Shown here: positions 8,511 through 16,010 of the stretch, one piece after another
Layout: each line of letters opens with the position of its first letter
Numbering within the stretch: position 1 is the first letter of the stretch
DNA from: Gammaproteobacteria bacterium
GTDB taxonomy: Bacteria > Pseudomonadota > Gammaproteobacteria > Steroidobacterales > Foliamicaceae
Reading direction: 5' to 3'
DNA length: 64,000 nucleotides
Assembly: GCA_009845905.1 (NCBI GenBank)
Contig: VXYS01000010.1
Coordinates: 1 to 64,000, forward strand
The notes under the pieces: generated by a model
What the model was told of the DNA's origin: nothing
Databases searched by the model: none
The model's input: the letters and a program-made list of their open reading frames with translations, nothing else
Position numbers and translations under genes: made by a program

Positions 8511-9059
8511 GCCCGCCGCATGATGTAGCAGCGGATCGAGGAAGTGCAGACCTACGGGAAGTGGGACGACGAGTGGATCGAGCATCCGGTCCCCACGATC
8601 AACGAACCCCACAAGGCCGTTTCGTGACTAACGGCCAACGAGTCGATTGACGAGAACCGCAAGGTGGACATGTACCTGGCGGCGAGGCTGGCGCGGATCG
8701 ACAACGTGTTCATGAAGTCACGGCGCCTGTTCTCCGCCCTGGAACGCCCGGTGGGCACGTCCAGCGGGCAGAACCGAGTCTGGCACGGTTATGCGCCTTA
8801 CAACCCGCGGATGCTGGAGAAGTATCTGGCGATCTTCCGCGCCACCCACAACTTCGTGTTCGTCGGAACCGACGGGGAGACGCCGGCGATGCGCCTGGGC
8901 TTTGCGCGGCAGCCGCTGACGTTCGAGGACATCCTGTGGCCGGGACAGCGGATTCCGAGGCGGAAGCGTTCAAGGCGTAAAGGACGGCCGCTGGCTGACG
9001 GATGGCCAAGCATCCCGCTGGCCAATCGAAAAGCATCCGCTAAGCAAGACGGTGCATAA
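8499..9059 (+). pseudogene. Insertion-sequence transposase remnant
   Basis: The plus-strand frame is broken by TAG at 8526-8528 and TGA at 8625-8627. Read through, it gives a continuous protein whose last third, HGYAPYNPRMLEKYLAIFRA followed by TPAMRLGLAR-like sequence (TPAMRLGFARQPLTFEDILW), resembles the C-terminal end of a DDE-type transposase I have seen in gammaproteobacterial insertion sequences. I cannot name the IS family with confidence. The 5' end is lost or frameshifted in 8440-8500, and no terminal inverted repeats were found. The 3' end overlaps the minus-strand gene at 9040 by 20 bases. Confidence 0.5.
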
Positions 9060-9465
9060 GACCGCGCAGCAACTCTGCCGTGGTCGGCATCGGCAGCGCA
9101 AGTGGCTCGTCCGAATCATCGTCGTCATCGCCCGGTTCCAACAGTTTGCCGTCTGGCTCGTCGAACCGAGGGAATCGGGACAAGCGGCCCGCTGCGAAGT
9201 CCTCGGCCGCGATCCGATTTCGCGCCACGACCAGGTCCAGGGCGCTCGCCTTGTCGCGCGCCTCGACATCGTAGAAATGATTCAGGACACCATCGCCCTC
9301 CGGATACGTCCAAGGGTCACTTTGGATCCATTCCTGGCATCGCAGCACCGCCTCGCGCGGCGTGGTGTGCTGGCTTACCAGATCGGTGTCGGAGGGGTTA
9401 CGGTAGTATCGGATCAGCGCCCATCGGTGTTGGTTACTACTCCATTCAATCGGGGTTATACGCAT
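9040..9465 (-). CDS. Hypothetical soluble protein
   Basis: A 141-residue product with natural composition: MRITPIEWSSNQHRWALIRY at the N-terminus, a charged middle and a run of five aspartates near residue 118. There is no signal peptide, membrane segment or known motif. The start region has only a weak ribosome binding site. It faces away from the PP2C gene at 9553, so both promoters probably lie in 9466-9552. Confidence 0.6.
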   Translation of the reverse strand: MRITPIEWSSNQHRWALIRYYRNPSDTDLVSQHTTPREAVLRCQEWIQSDPWTYPEGDGVLNHFYDVEARDKASALDLVVARNRIAAEDFAAGRLSRFPRFDEPDGKLLEPGDDDDDSDEPLALPMPTTAELLRGLMHRLA

Positions 9466-9552
9466 ACCGGAAGCATAGCACTTTATGGGGTCCGAAATGC
9501 ACTATGCCGGTGATCGTAGCTGCCGAGCCGGCCAAGTAGAGGTGAGCAGCCG

Positions 9553-10227
9553 ATGAGCATCCGAGAAACCATCGAAGCTGCCTGCCTGCAGGATATCGGG
9601 GGGCGGCGCGAACAGCAGGACCGCGTGGCGGTCCTGTGGGACGATGTCGCGTGCCTGGCGGTGCTGGCCGACGGGCTGGGCGGCCATATTGCCGGGGCGT
9701 TCGCCGCGCAGACAGCCATCGATGCGGCCCGGGAGGCGTTTGATACCTCCCCGCAGCCGGAAACTGCAGAACTGCTTGAAACCATCGTTACGAACGCGCA
9801 CGCGCGGATCCATGCCGCGGCGGAGAACGACTTGTACCCGGGCACTACCTGCGTGCTGCTGCATGCGACGGCGCGTCGAGCCACCTGGACGCACCTGGGC
9901 GATAGCCGGCTGTACCGTTTCCAAAACGGCCGTTTCGTGGACCGCACGACGGACCACAGCTACCCCGAAGGCGGAATGTATGCGTGCCTGGGAGCCGGCC
10001 GGGAGTTGCCGAGCATCGAAGTACGCTCTGCGCACATCTCGCAGAGTGACGGCTTCCTGCTGTGCAGCGACGGGCTCTGGGAGAGCGTGGAAAGCCTACA
10101 GCTGGAAGCCGTGTTCGCTGCTCAGGACTTGCCCGGCGCACTGCGGGAGTTGGTGGATTTCGCCCGATCGCGCGGCAGCAGTTTTCAGGACAATATCTCG
10201 GCGGCGGCGGTTCGCTTGGCTCGGTAA
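9553..10227 (+). CDS. PP2C-family serine/threonine protein phosphatase
   Basis: The full set of PP2C motifs is present: GGRREQQDR, the metal-binding LADGLGGH, GTTCVLL, HLGDSRLYRF, LLCSDGLWE and the final DNISAAAV aspartate. At 224 residues it is a compact, soluble, single-domain phosphatase like those that oppose Hanks-type kinases or act in partner-switching. No such kinase gene lies next to it. GAGGTGA lies 7 bases before the ATG. Its substrate may be one of the nearby signalling proteins (MNT-HEPN, STAS/HATPase), but only proximity suggests this. Confidence 0.9.
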   Translation: MSIRETIEAACLQDIGGRREQQDRVAVLWDDVACLAVLADGLGGHIAGAFAAQTAIDAAREAFDTSPQPETAELLETIVTNAHARIHAAAENDLYPGTTCVLLHATARRATWTHLGDSRLYRFQNGRFVDRTTDHSYPEGGMYACLGAGRELPSIEVRSAHISQSDGFLLCSDGLWESVESLQLEAVFAAQDLPGALRELVDFARSRGSSFQDNISAAAVRLAR

Positions 10228-10633
10228 GGGGGTGTTTGGCTATCCCGGATCCCATTGGCATGAGACCCATAGGCGGGAGGACAGCGCCATGCGCACCAGA
10301 CCGTTGCAGGCACTGGCGCACGGCCGCTGCTCGTCGACCTGCGCTTGGGTGTGTGCGCTGAACCTGTCGACCAGCCGAAATCCACGGTTATAAGCAGTTT
10401 CCGGGAAACTGCTTATAACCGCACGCTGCCACAAAACCGGCGTGGGCATGGTACCTATTGGACGCACAGTCCGGCGCCGGCTCGGGGCATTGCGATTCGA
10501 CCCCGACAGTCCTTGAGACCCAACCCAATAGCGGCCCGCTGAACCGCCCGGAATGCGATGTGCATTTGTCGCCATTTGCGGAGGATTTCGGTCCTGATTC
10601 GGGCCACGGGCATCCGTACAATGCGCAGTCCCC
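10228..10633. other. Intergenic stretch with a perfect palindrome
   Basis: No gene is recognised between the phosphatase and the metallophosphoesterase. The main feature is the 37-base palindrome at 10385-10421. The rest is GC-rich and unstructured by eye. No clear ribosome binding site precedes the next ATG. Confidence 0.5.
10385..10421. repeat. Perfect 37-base palindrome
   Basis: Each arm is 18 bases (CGGTTATAAGCAGTTTCC) with a single central G, without a mismatch. As RNA it would form a very stable hairpin, but no T run follows on either side, so a simple terminator is unlikely. As DNA it has the symmetry of a dimeric operator or recombinase site. I found no second copy in the window. Confidence 0.8.
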
Positions 10634-11422
10634 ATGCGCATCCAAATTGCCTCCGATCTCCACCTGGACAAACGCCCCGGCCACATGCCGGACCCGTTGG
10701 AAGAATTCTGCCCGGTTTTCGATCGCGACCTGCTGATTCTGGCCGGAGACGTCGGCGCGGGGATGACAGCCCGGGCATTCATCGAGCGCGAAACGATGAT
10801 CTCGCCGGTGGTCTACGTCCCCGGCAACCGGGAGTACCACACCAGGGTTCCGCACGAGGAGGTCGACTACGAGTGGCGCTGTCTGGCTGCCGACCTGCAC
10901 AACCTGTACTACCTGGCCGGCGAGTTCGAGGTCATCGACGACCTGCGGATCTGGGGCGGTCCGTGGTACTCGGATCTGTTCTCGCGCCGTGATTACGGCT
11001 ACCTCGAATGGATCAACGAAGTGGTCACCGATTTCCGGTTCGCGCTCAACAAGGAGGAACTCTGGTCGATCGAGCAGCACGTGAGGCTGCATGAGGCTCA
11101 GAGCGACGAGATCCGCAGTTACGCCGGCTTCCTGGAGGTCGTGGTCACACACTGGCCCCCGGTCATCGACGCCATGCCGCTACGGCAACGCGGCGCGTCG
11201 CTGGCCGGCTACTACGTGAACGACCACGAGATTCTGGTTCGCGAGGTCGGCGCCCAGCTGTGGGTCAGCGGCAACGTTTGGGGGCCGTACGATCTAATGG
11301 TGGACAGAACCCGCTGCATCGCCAACCCGGCAGAGTATCCGGTCGAGATGCCGGAGGCCGACGGGTTCGAGCCGGACCGGGTGGTAACGGCACAGCCTGG
11401 GGTCATCGTCATGGATCTCTAG
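10634..11422 (+). CDS. Calcineurin-like metallophosphoesterase lacking several metal-ligand histidines
   Basis: The fold is clear from MRIQIASDLHLD at the N-terminus (D8, H10), LILAGDVG, then VPGNREYH where GNHE is expected, VVTHWPP, and SGNVWGPYD where SGHTH is expected. The catalytic histidine of GNH(E/D) is thus arginine, and both histidines of GHxH are replaced. Family knowledge says these residues bind the metals or protonate the leaving group, so activity is reduced, altered or lost. The protein is otherwise full length (262 residues) and its frame is intact, which argues for a kept function. Compare the canonical paralog at 15136. Confidence 0.85.
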   Translation: MRIQIASDLHLDKRPGHMPDPLEEFCPVFDRDLLILAGDVGAGMTARAFIERETMISPVVYVPGNREYHTRVPHEEVDYEWRCLAADLHNLYYLAGEFEVIDDLRIWGGPWYSDLFSRRDYGYLEWINEVVTDFRFALNKEELWSIEQHVRLHEAQSDEIRSYAGFLEVVVTHWPPVIDAMPLRQRGASLAGYYVNDHEILVREVGAQLWVSGNVWGPYDLMVDRTRCIANPAEYPVEMPEADGFEPDRVVTAQPGVIVMDL

Positions 11423-11615
11423 CGGACGAGATTGCTGGGCGTTGCCGCTTGATGACGGTCGTGAAAGATGACCGATAATTGCACTTATCGTTCATCTTTT
11501 CTTGGTAGTACGACAATGGTTCTACGTAATCCGCCTGCACCGCCCGCCCATTCCGCCGTCCGCCTCTGACAGCTTCCGCACCCCTTCCCTTCCTCCTCTT
11601 TAGCGTAGTCTTCGC

Positions 11616-12671
11616 GTGAAGAAGCCAACCCGCAAGATGCGCGAGTGGAATCGCATCCACGCGCGCTTATCCAATCGTCGGCGCCTTGCCTCGAAGGAGA
11701 TCCGCATCGCCCTTGGGCGAAGAGTGAGTGGCAATAGTCATTCCCCCATTCAGATCGGCTCCCACAAGGTAGTTCCGCGTATGACGGTTGTTTGCCCAGA
11801 GGATTTTTCGTTAGAAACAAACTTCGATGGTGTTGTCAACACTCTTCGCAAGATCCGGGAAGGAACCACGAGGAAAAGAAGCGACGTCGTTTACGTTGAT
11901 TTCCGCAAGATCCGCAGTCTATCGCCATCGGCGGCTCTCGTTCTCGCTGCGGAACTGGATCGGTGGAACAATCTTCCGCGCCGGGGCCGTCTCCGTTCGA
12001 TCGACGTGCCGCAATGGGACCCGAGTGTCCGAAGCCTGCTGGCCGACATGGGATTCTTCGAGCTCTTGTCCGTAAATCCCCCACCCGCGGAACCACAACG
12101 TACCACACGGTACGTGAAATTTCGCACAGGGAAGGTGGCCGAGGGCGAAGTCATTGACCGGCTCCGATTGGACGATCTGGAACCAATGGTTGGTCCGATG
12201 CCCGGCAGAATTCACCTCTATAACGCGGTGACGGAAGCAATGACGAACGTGGCTCAACACGCATACAAGGACACGCGGAGCCATCGTCCACACTGGTGGT
12301 TATCTGCTTCGGTCGATGAGGACTCAGTCACAGTCATGATCTACGATCAAGGAGCCGGCATTCCGGCCACACTTCCCCGCAAGTTTAGCGAGCAGATAAG
12401 AAAGATTGTGCAAGAGGACCACGCTATGATGATCCGCGCGGCGCATGAATTGCAGCGCACCCGGCATGATGAGAAATACAGAGGACACGGCCTTGAGCGG
12501 GATGTCCGTGGCTATTTGCAGTACTTGGATCGCGGGCAATACAGGGTAATCAGTCTGAAAGGGGAATACGTGTTTGAACCTCTCACAGAAGACAGTCCAC
12601 ACCGCGTATACAAGCATTCACATCCGCTGCTTGGAACACTTATAGAATGGCGATTGCGCAAGATTGTTTAG
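11616..12671 (+). CDS. STAS-like domain fused to a GHKL ATPase domain
   Basis: Residues about 55-155 look like a STAS domain (VVYVDFRKIRSLSPSAALVL, then a helix and DPSVRSLLADMGFFELL). Residues about 200-330 are a HATPase: N-box NAVTEAMTNVAQHAY, DQGAGIP and the lid KYRGHGLERD. This unites the two halves of an anti-sigma/anti-anti-sigma switch in one chain. No histidine phosphorylation box or sigma factor is nearby. The start is GTG 11616 with ATG 11637 as alternative; neither has a good ribosome binding site. The next gene starts 8 bases after the stop and is a second STAS-like protein, so they almost certainly work together. Confidence 0.8.
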   Translation: MKKPTRKMREWNRIHARLSNRRRLASKEIRIALGRRVSGNSHSPIQIGSHKVVPRMTVVCPEDFSLETNFDGVVNTLRKIREGTTRKRSDVVYVDFRKIRSLSPSAALVLAAELDRWNNLPRRGRLRSIDVPQWDPSVRSLLADMGFFELLSVNPPPAEPQRTTRYVKFRTGKVAEGEVIDRLRLDDLEPMVGPMPGRIHLYNAVTEAMTNVAQHAYKDTRSHRPHWWLSASVDEDSVTVMIYDQGAGIPATLPRKFSEQIRKIVQEDHAMMIRAAHELQRTRHDEKYRGHGLERDVRGYLQYLDRGQYRVISLKGEYVFEPLTEDSPHRVYKHSHPLLGTLIEWRLRKIV

Positions 12672-12679
12672 GAGAAATC

Positions 12680-13045
12680 ATGAAAATATCAATAGCCGTA
12701 GACTTTTCGAAGTATCCGGCTGGTCGCTTTCCCGAGGACGGGCCGTACAACGGAACGAAGTTCCGGGAAGAAGTACTGGCCCCGCGGTTAAGGGAGTTGG
12801 GCGAGTCCGAATACTTGGAGGTCACTCTTGATGGTGTCGCCGGCGTCGGCTCATCCTTCCTTGAAGAGGCGTTTGGAGGCCTTGTGCGCTCGGGCATCCT
12901 GCCCAAGGAGTTTCTTGAAGAGCGTCTAATCGTGTCCGCCGAGGACGATCCGTTGCGCGATTTTGCAAGACTGGCCAAGAAGTACATTGAAGAGGCGACT
13001 GCACCAACCCCGCCCCACGAGCCCGCGTGGACACCAAGTCCCTAG
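12680..13045 (+). CDS. STAS-like DUF4325 protein
   Basis: ATG 12680 is chosen because AGGAGA lies 5 bases before it. The 121-residue product has the DUF4325 layout: ISIAVDFSKYPAGRF, a helix, LEVTLDGVAGVGSSFLEEAF and a C-terminal helix. The GVGSSF segment lies where STAS proteins carry the phosphorylated or contacting serine. It follows a STAS+HATPase gene by 8 bases and overlaps the membrane-protein gene by 19 bases. By analogy with SpoIIAA/RsbV it could bind the ATPase domain of its neighbour. The last 10 residues are proline-rich. Confidence 0.8.
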   Translation: MKISIAVDFSKYPAGRFPEDGPYNGTKFREEVLAPRLRELGESEYLEVTLDGVAGVGSSFLEEAFGGLVRSGILPKEFLEERLIVSAEDDPLRDFARLAKKYIEEATAPTPPHEPAWTPSP

Positions 13046-13464
13046 TCCTCTCCGGCCTTGTCGGCGCGGTGATTGCGGCTCTCGTAGGTTGGATTGGCAA
13101 CTATTTGGTGCAAGTTCGCGTCCAGGGTCTCCATTTTCGAGTTGATAGATTGCGCCGTGCCTTATATGCCTTTCTTGACTTGACGACTCGTTACTGGCTT
13201 TCCAGTAATTCGGATGTGAGTGCTCGACAACACTTGGAAGCCCAAATTATCGTCGCCCAGGAAGTGTATTTGACCGAGTACAGCGTGCTGGCGAAACGCT
13301 ATAGGCGTATCAAGAAATCACACGACGATACAAAGGACATGCGGGACGTACTCTTGGATGCGGCGACGGGTGGATGCTTCCAGCAAGAGCAATGGAGATG
13401 CGATTTAGAACGCCCCCGCCTCCTTGCTACTGCCGTAACTTCCATTGTGAAGTCTCTCAATTGA
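13027..13464 (+). CDS. Small membrane-anchored protein of the STAS/HATPase operon
   Basis: GTG start inside the 3' end of the DUF4325 gene. One transmembrane helix, LVLSGLVGAVIAALVGWIG, spans about residues 6-24; about 120 cytoplasmic residues follow, with helical basic segments (HFRVDRLRRALYAFLDL, LAKRYRRIKKSH). No enzyme motif is seen. The architecture, an N-terminal anchor with a helical cytosolic part, is common for effectors or sensors in bacterial conflict systems, and the tight overlap says it is a functional part of the operon. Confidence 0.75.
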   Translation: MDTKSLVLSGLVGAVIAALVGWIGNYLVQVRVQGLHFRVDRLRRALYAFLDLTTRYWLSSNSDVSARQHLEAQIIVAQEVYLTEYSVLAKRYRRIKKSHDDTKDMRDVLLDAATGGCFQQEQWRCDLERPRLLATAVTSIVKSLN

Positions 13465-13473
13465 GGCATATAG

Positions 13474-13791
13474 TTGTCAGCACCCCTGTCCACCGACCAG
13501 GCCACCCAAGCCGCCTATCAGGCCGGCCGGGCGACCGTGCTGCACGCCTTGGTCAACGGCCTGCTCGCCACGCAGCGCCTCAGCGACGAGGAGGTGCATG
13601 CCTTCTACAAGATCATGCGCGGGGTATTGGAAGAGGAAGTCACCAATACCGGGAGAATCCAGGCCGCGCTCCGGGAGGCAGGTTTTGAGGATCCTGCGGA
13701 CCGCAGGATTGTTTACTCCTTCCGAGAAGCGATTGAATTGCAGCTGAGGCTGATCGAGACCGAGATACCGGAAGCGGCGAGCGATCCCTAG
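13474..13791 (+). CDS. Small helical protein of unknown function
   Basis: A 105-residue frame starts at TTG 13474, 7 bases after GAGG, and only 9 bases after the membrane-protein stop, so it may be the fourth gene of the STAS/HATPase operon. Its GC-rich codons contrast with the two genes before it. The sequence is helical and acidic (RLSDEEVHAFYKIMRGVLEEE). No family is recognised. A different origin from its neighbours is possible. Confidence 0.55.
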   Translation: MSAPLSTDQATQAAYQAGRATVLHALVNGLLATQRLSDEEVHAFYKIMRGVLEEEVTNTGRIQAALREAGFEDPADRRIVYSFREAIELQLRLIETEIPEAASDP

Positions 13792-13804
13792 CCTGTCGAA
13801 CCCT

Positions 13805-13836
13805 TAACGTTCCCTAGGTCCATTTATGGAACGTTA
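13805..13836. promoter_or_regulatory. Perfect inverted repeat, 9-bp arms
   Basis: TAACGTTCC at 13805-13813 and GGAACGTTA at 13828-13836 are exact complements separated by 14 bases. There is no T run, so it is not a clear terminator. It lies between the end of the 13474 gene and the broken HEPN copy and could be an operator left from the lost 5' part of that copy. Confidence 0.5.
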
Positions 13837-13908
13837 TTTGAGGCCATGCTCCTGCGGACCGTATCGGCCCAATAGTTGTGTCAATTATTTTTCGCACCTT
13901 CGTTATAG

Positions 13909-14151
13909 CGTGTTGGACTGCATGCGAGCCGGGTATCCGAGGCGGTCCGCAGGGAGCTGCCCTGCATCAACTTCGAAGAGCTTGACAAGTTGAGCCGGCA
14001 CCTCATCAAGGAACGCGATTCCATTGATCTGGATCGGCTGTGGGCGGCGGCAAGGGATACGTGCCCCTCCTTCGTCGCAAAACTGGGTGCCATTTTGCCG
14101 CCCAATGATGAGCGACCCAGTGTATATCGCGGCGAACCCATGGATTGGTAG
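13909..14151 (+). pseudogene. Broken second copy of the MNT-HEPN gene (HEPN end only)
   Basis: After a TAG at 13906-13908 the frame reads RVGLHASRVSEAVRRELP and continues to ERPSVYRGEPMDW and a stop. It aligns without gaps to the C-terminal 80 residues of the MNT-HEPN fusion (RVGLRAKGISHAARKELP to ERPGANRGEPVGW). The TAG sits exactly where the intact gene has a glutamine codon (CAG to TAG). In this copy the last residue of the HEPN motif is lost: SRHLIKERD instead of SRHLIQEHA. The nucleotidyltransferase half is absent upstream. It is followed after 17 bases by a DUF433 gene. Confidence 0.8.
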
Positions 14152-14168
14152 ACGAAGAGAGGTAACCT

Positions 14169-14438
14169 ATGCCGGAGTTGAGCGAGTCCAGTAGGCAGAT
14201 GAAAAGCAACGTCGTACATACCGATCCAGACGTCATGCACGGCACTCCGGTGTTCTTGGGAACCCGGGTACCCATCGGCACGCTTTGGGATTACCTGGAG
14301 GCGGGAGAAAGCCTCAAGGATTTTCTGGTTGATTTCCCCAGCGTCAGCCGGAAGCAGGCGGAAGCGCTGATCCGGCAAGCCAGGCACGCGTTGTCAGCGC
14401 AGGATGGACCGGAACAAGGACGGGTGGCCTGCGAATGA
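14169..14438 (+). CDS. DUF433 family protein, antitoxin-like
   Basis: The 89-residue product carries the DUF433 core: DPDVMHGTPVFLGTRVPIGT, then WDYLEAGESLKDFLVDFPSVS and a helix with QAEALIRQA. DUF433 proteins contain a winged-helix-like DNA-binding fold and are usually antitoxins of PIN-like (DUF5615) toxins. No intact toxin gene follows here. The gene begins just after the HEPN remnant, behind a GAGAGG sequence. A frameshifted DUF433 gene on the opposite strand lies immediately downstream, so this is a small graveyard of toxin-antitoxin parts. Confidence 0.85.
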   Translation: MPELSESSRQMKSNVVHTDPDVMHGTPVFLGTRVPIGTLWDYLEAGESLKDFLVDFPSVSRKQAEALIRQARHALSAQDGPEQGRVACE

Positions 14439-14785
14439 TGCTGTCATGCAGAATCCGCGAAGGACAAAAAATTGACGAACCAGGCTAGGACTCGTTCGTT
14501 CGGGTGTTTGCGCTTCTTCCATGGCCTTGAGTGCCTCGGTGGCCTCGCGATCCCTTGCGCGGTCGGCCTCGACGATGGCAGCGACCCGCGCGCGGTTCTC
14601 CGGCAGCAGCACATGTCGATGTAGCGCCGGGCGATGCCTTCATAGTGGTACAGAAAGTCATCAATCGACAAACCCGCCTCAAGATTGTTGAACAGCGTCA
14701 TAACAGGCAAGCGGCTGCTGCGGAACACGCAGGTGCCGCTGACCTTCTTGGGGTTGCGCTCAATGACGTCATCTAGGGTGAGCAT
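14394..14785 (-). pseudogene. Frameshifted DUF433 gene
   Basis: From ATG 14785 on the minus strand the frame reads MLTLDDVIERNPKKVSGTCV, then RLPVMTLFNNLEAGLSIDDFLYHYEGIARRYIDM, the DUF433 pattern. Near 14612 the sensible frame changes: the continuation LLPENRARVAAIVEADRARD lies in another frame and runs to 14394. One indel in a run of C residues would restore a single protein. It overlaps the 3' end of the convergent DUF433 gene. Confidence 0.65.
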
Positions 14786-15135
14786 GACTTTGACGTCCCG
14801 TGTTGCAGTTGACGAGATTCTAATTGTTGTGAGCTGGCATGAGGTCACAAAGGAAGCGCTGCTCGTGGCGGTGGCCGCAACCCATCTGCGGGAATTCGGG
14901 CTCCTGGAACGGCCGATGCGATCGAGACTCCGAGTCTCCGGCTGTATGCGGCCGTTTGCGAAGCCGGCGGGGGTCATTCCCGCTACAACGCCCTGATTGG
15001 CCGCCTGGAGAGCTTCGCCCACGCGGCGGACCGACTCCTACTAAAGCCCCGATAAGCCCCTCGTTGTGCTATTCTCCCCGCCCTTTTTCCCGGGGGCGGC
15101 GCACGGTACGCCGCGCCTCGGGCAGGCATTTCCCG
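14786..15135. other. Stretch with possible coding remnants
   Basis: Plus-strand pieces read like protein but in two frames: EILIVVSWHEVTKEALLVAV up to about 14910, and DAIETPSLRLYAAVCEAGGG to a TAA at about 15053. This could be a decayed gene with one frameshift; no start codon or ribosome binding site is visible and I do not know the family. The last 80 bases are the leader of the metallophosphoesterase gene. Confidence 0.35.
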
Positions 15136-15894
15136 ATGACGGATCCGCAACATTCCTTCCGGGCGATCTACCACGCCGCGCTGACATGGCCTCCCAAGGG
15201 CGCCGTGGGCCGCCGCGCGCGCACGTTTCCCGTGATGGCCCGTGCCTTGCGGGATCTGCCTGAACGCTGGCTGAACGAAGAAGCCGGGCAGGTCTGGGTG
15301 TGGTCCGACCTCCACCTGGGCCACGCCAACATCATCGGCTATTGCGACCGGCCCTTCCGCGATGTCGGGCACATGGACAACGCCCTGCTGGACCACTGGG
15401 CGCGGACCGTCGACTGGTCGGCGGAGGACGACGCGATCGTCGTGTGCGGTGACATCGCGATGAAGCGCGGGATGACCGAGGCGAATTTCGACCGCATCCG
15501 CGCCATGCCGGGGCGCAAGGTCTTGGTGCCCGGCAATCATGATTTCAGCGGCGCCGGGGGACTGCGGGTGGAGGGCTTCGATGAAGCCTGCGCGATGCTG
15601 TTAGTGGAAGGCGAACCCAGCTTGGTTTTTACCCATGTGCCGATCCAGGAGGTCCATCTGCCGGACGGCTGGGTGAATATCCACGGCCACCTGCACCACG
15701 ACCCGCCCACGGACACGAGGCACATCAATGTGTCGGTGGAGCAGCTGGACTATCGGCCGGTACTGCTGTCGCGCATCCGGATCCTGGCGGCCGCGCTGGC
15801 GCGGGGCGAGGATCCGGCCGGGCGCACGGCGCCGGAGCGGATCGAGGCGCTGGAGGTCGGCGGGCGGAACTGGGCGCTGAGCCCTGAGGCGTAG
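15136..15894 (+). CDS. Calcineurin-like metallophosphoesterase
   Basis: All five family motifs are intact: SDLHLGH, VVCGDIAM, VPGNHD, VFTHVPI and NIHGHLH. It is therefore expected to bind two metals and hydrolyse phosphoesters; the substrate is unknown. ATG 15136 gives 252 residues starting MTDPQHSFRAIYHAALTWPP. The last residues, GGRNWALSPEA, are not typical of the family and match the tail of the autotransporter-like protein ending at 4341, so the gene appears to have run into a piece of foreign 3' end that supplies its stop codon. Confidence 0.85.
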   Translation: MTDPQHSFRAIYHAALTWPPKGAVGRRARTFPVMARALRDLPERWLNEEAGQVWVWSDLHLGHANIIGYCDRPFRDVGHMDNALLDHWARTVDWSAEDDAIVVCGDIAMKRGMTEANFDRIRAMPGRKVLVPGNHDFSGAGGLRVEGFDEACAMLLVEGEPSLVFTHVPIQEVHLPDGWVNIHGHLHHDPPTDTRHINVSVEQLDYRPVLLSRIRILAAALARGEDPAGRTAPERIEALEVGGRNWALSPEA

Positions 15895-15930
15895 AGCGGC
15901 GTGTGGCTGACGCGGCGGAAGAAGCGGTAA
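15846..15930 (+). repeat. Decayed copy of an autotransporter 3' end
   Basis: This segment matches bases about 4257-4341, the end of the subtilase-like gene. Read in frame it gives GGRNWALSPEA, stop, SGVWLTRRKKR, stop, against GRSWALSPQAESGVWLTWRMWR in the longer copy. It forms the last codons and stop of the metallophosphoesterase gene and continues past it. It is probably what remains of another autotransporter gene replaced by the phosphoesterase. Confidence 0.7.
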
Positions 15931-16010
15931 CGCTTGGAACGCCACGGACATACGCTTACATCAGGATCGCGAGCGCCGCCAGCGCCAGCTCGAGAATGCG
16001 CGCGCCGGCG

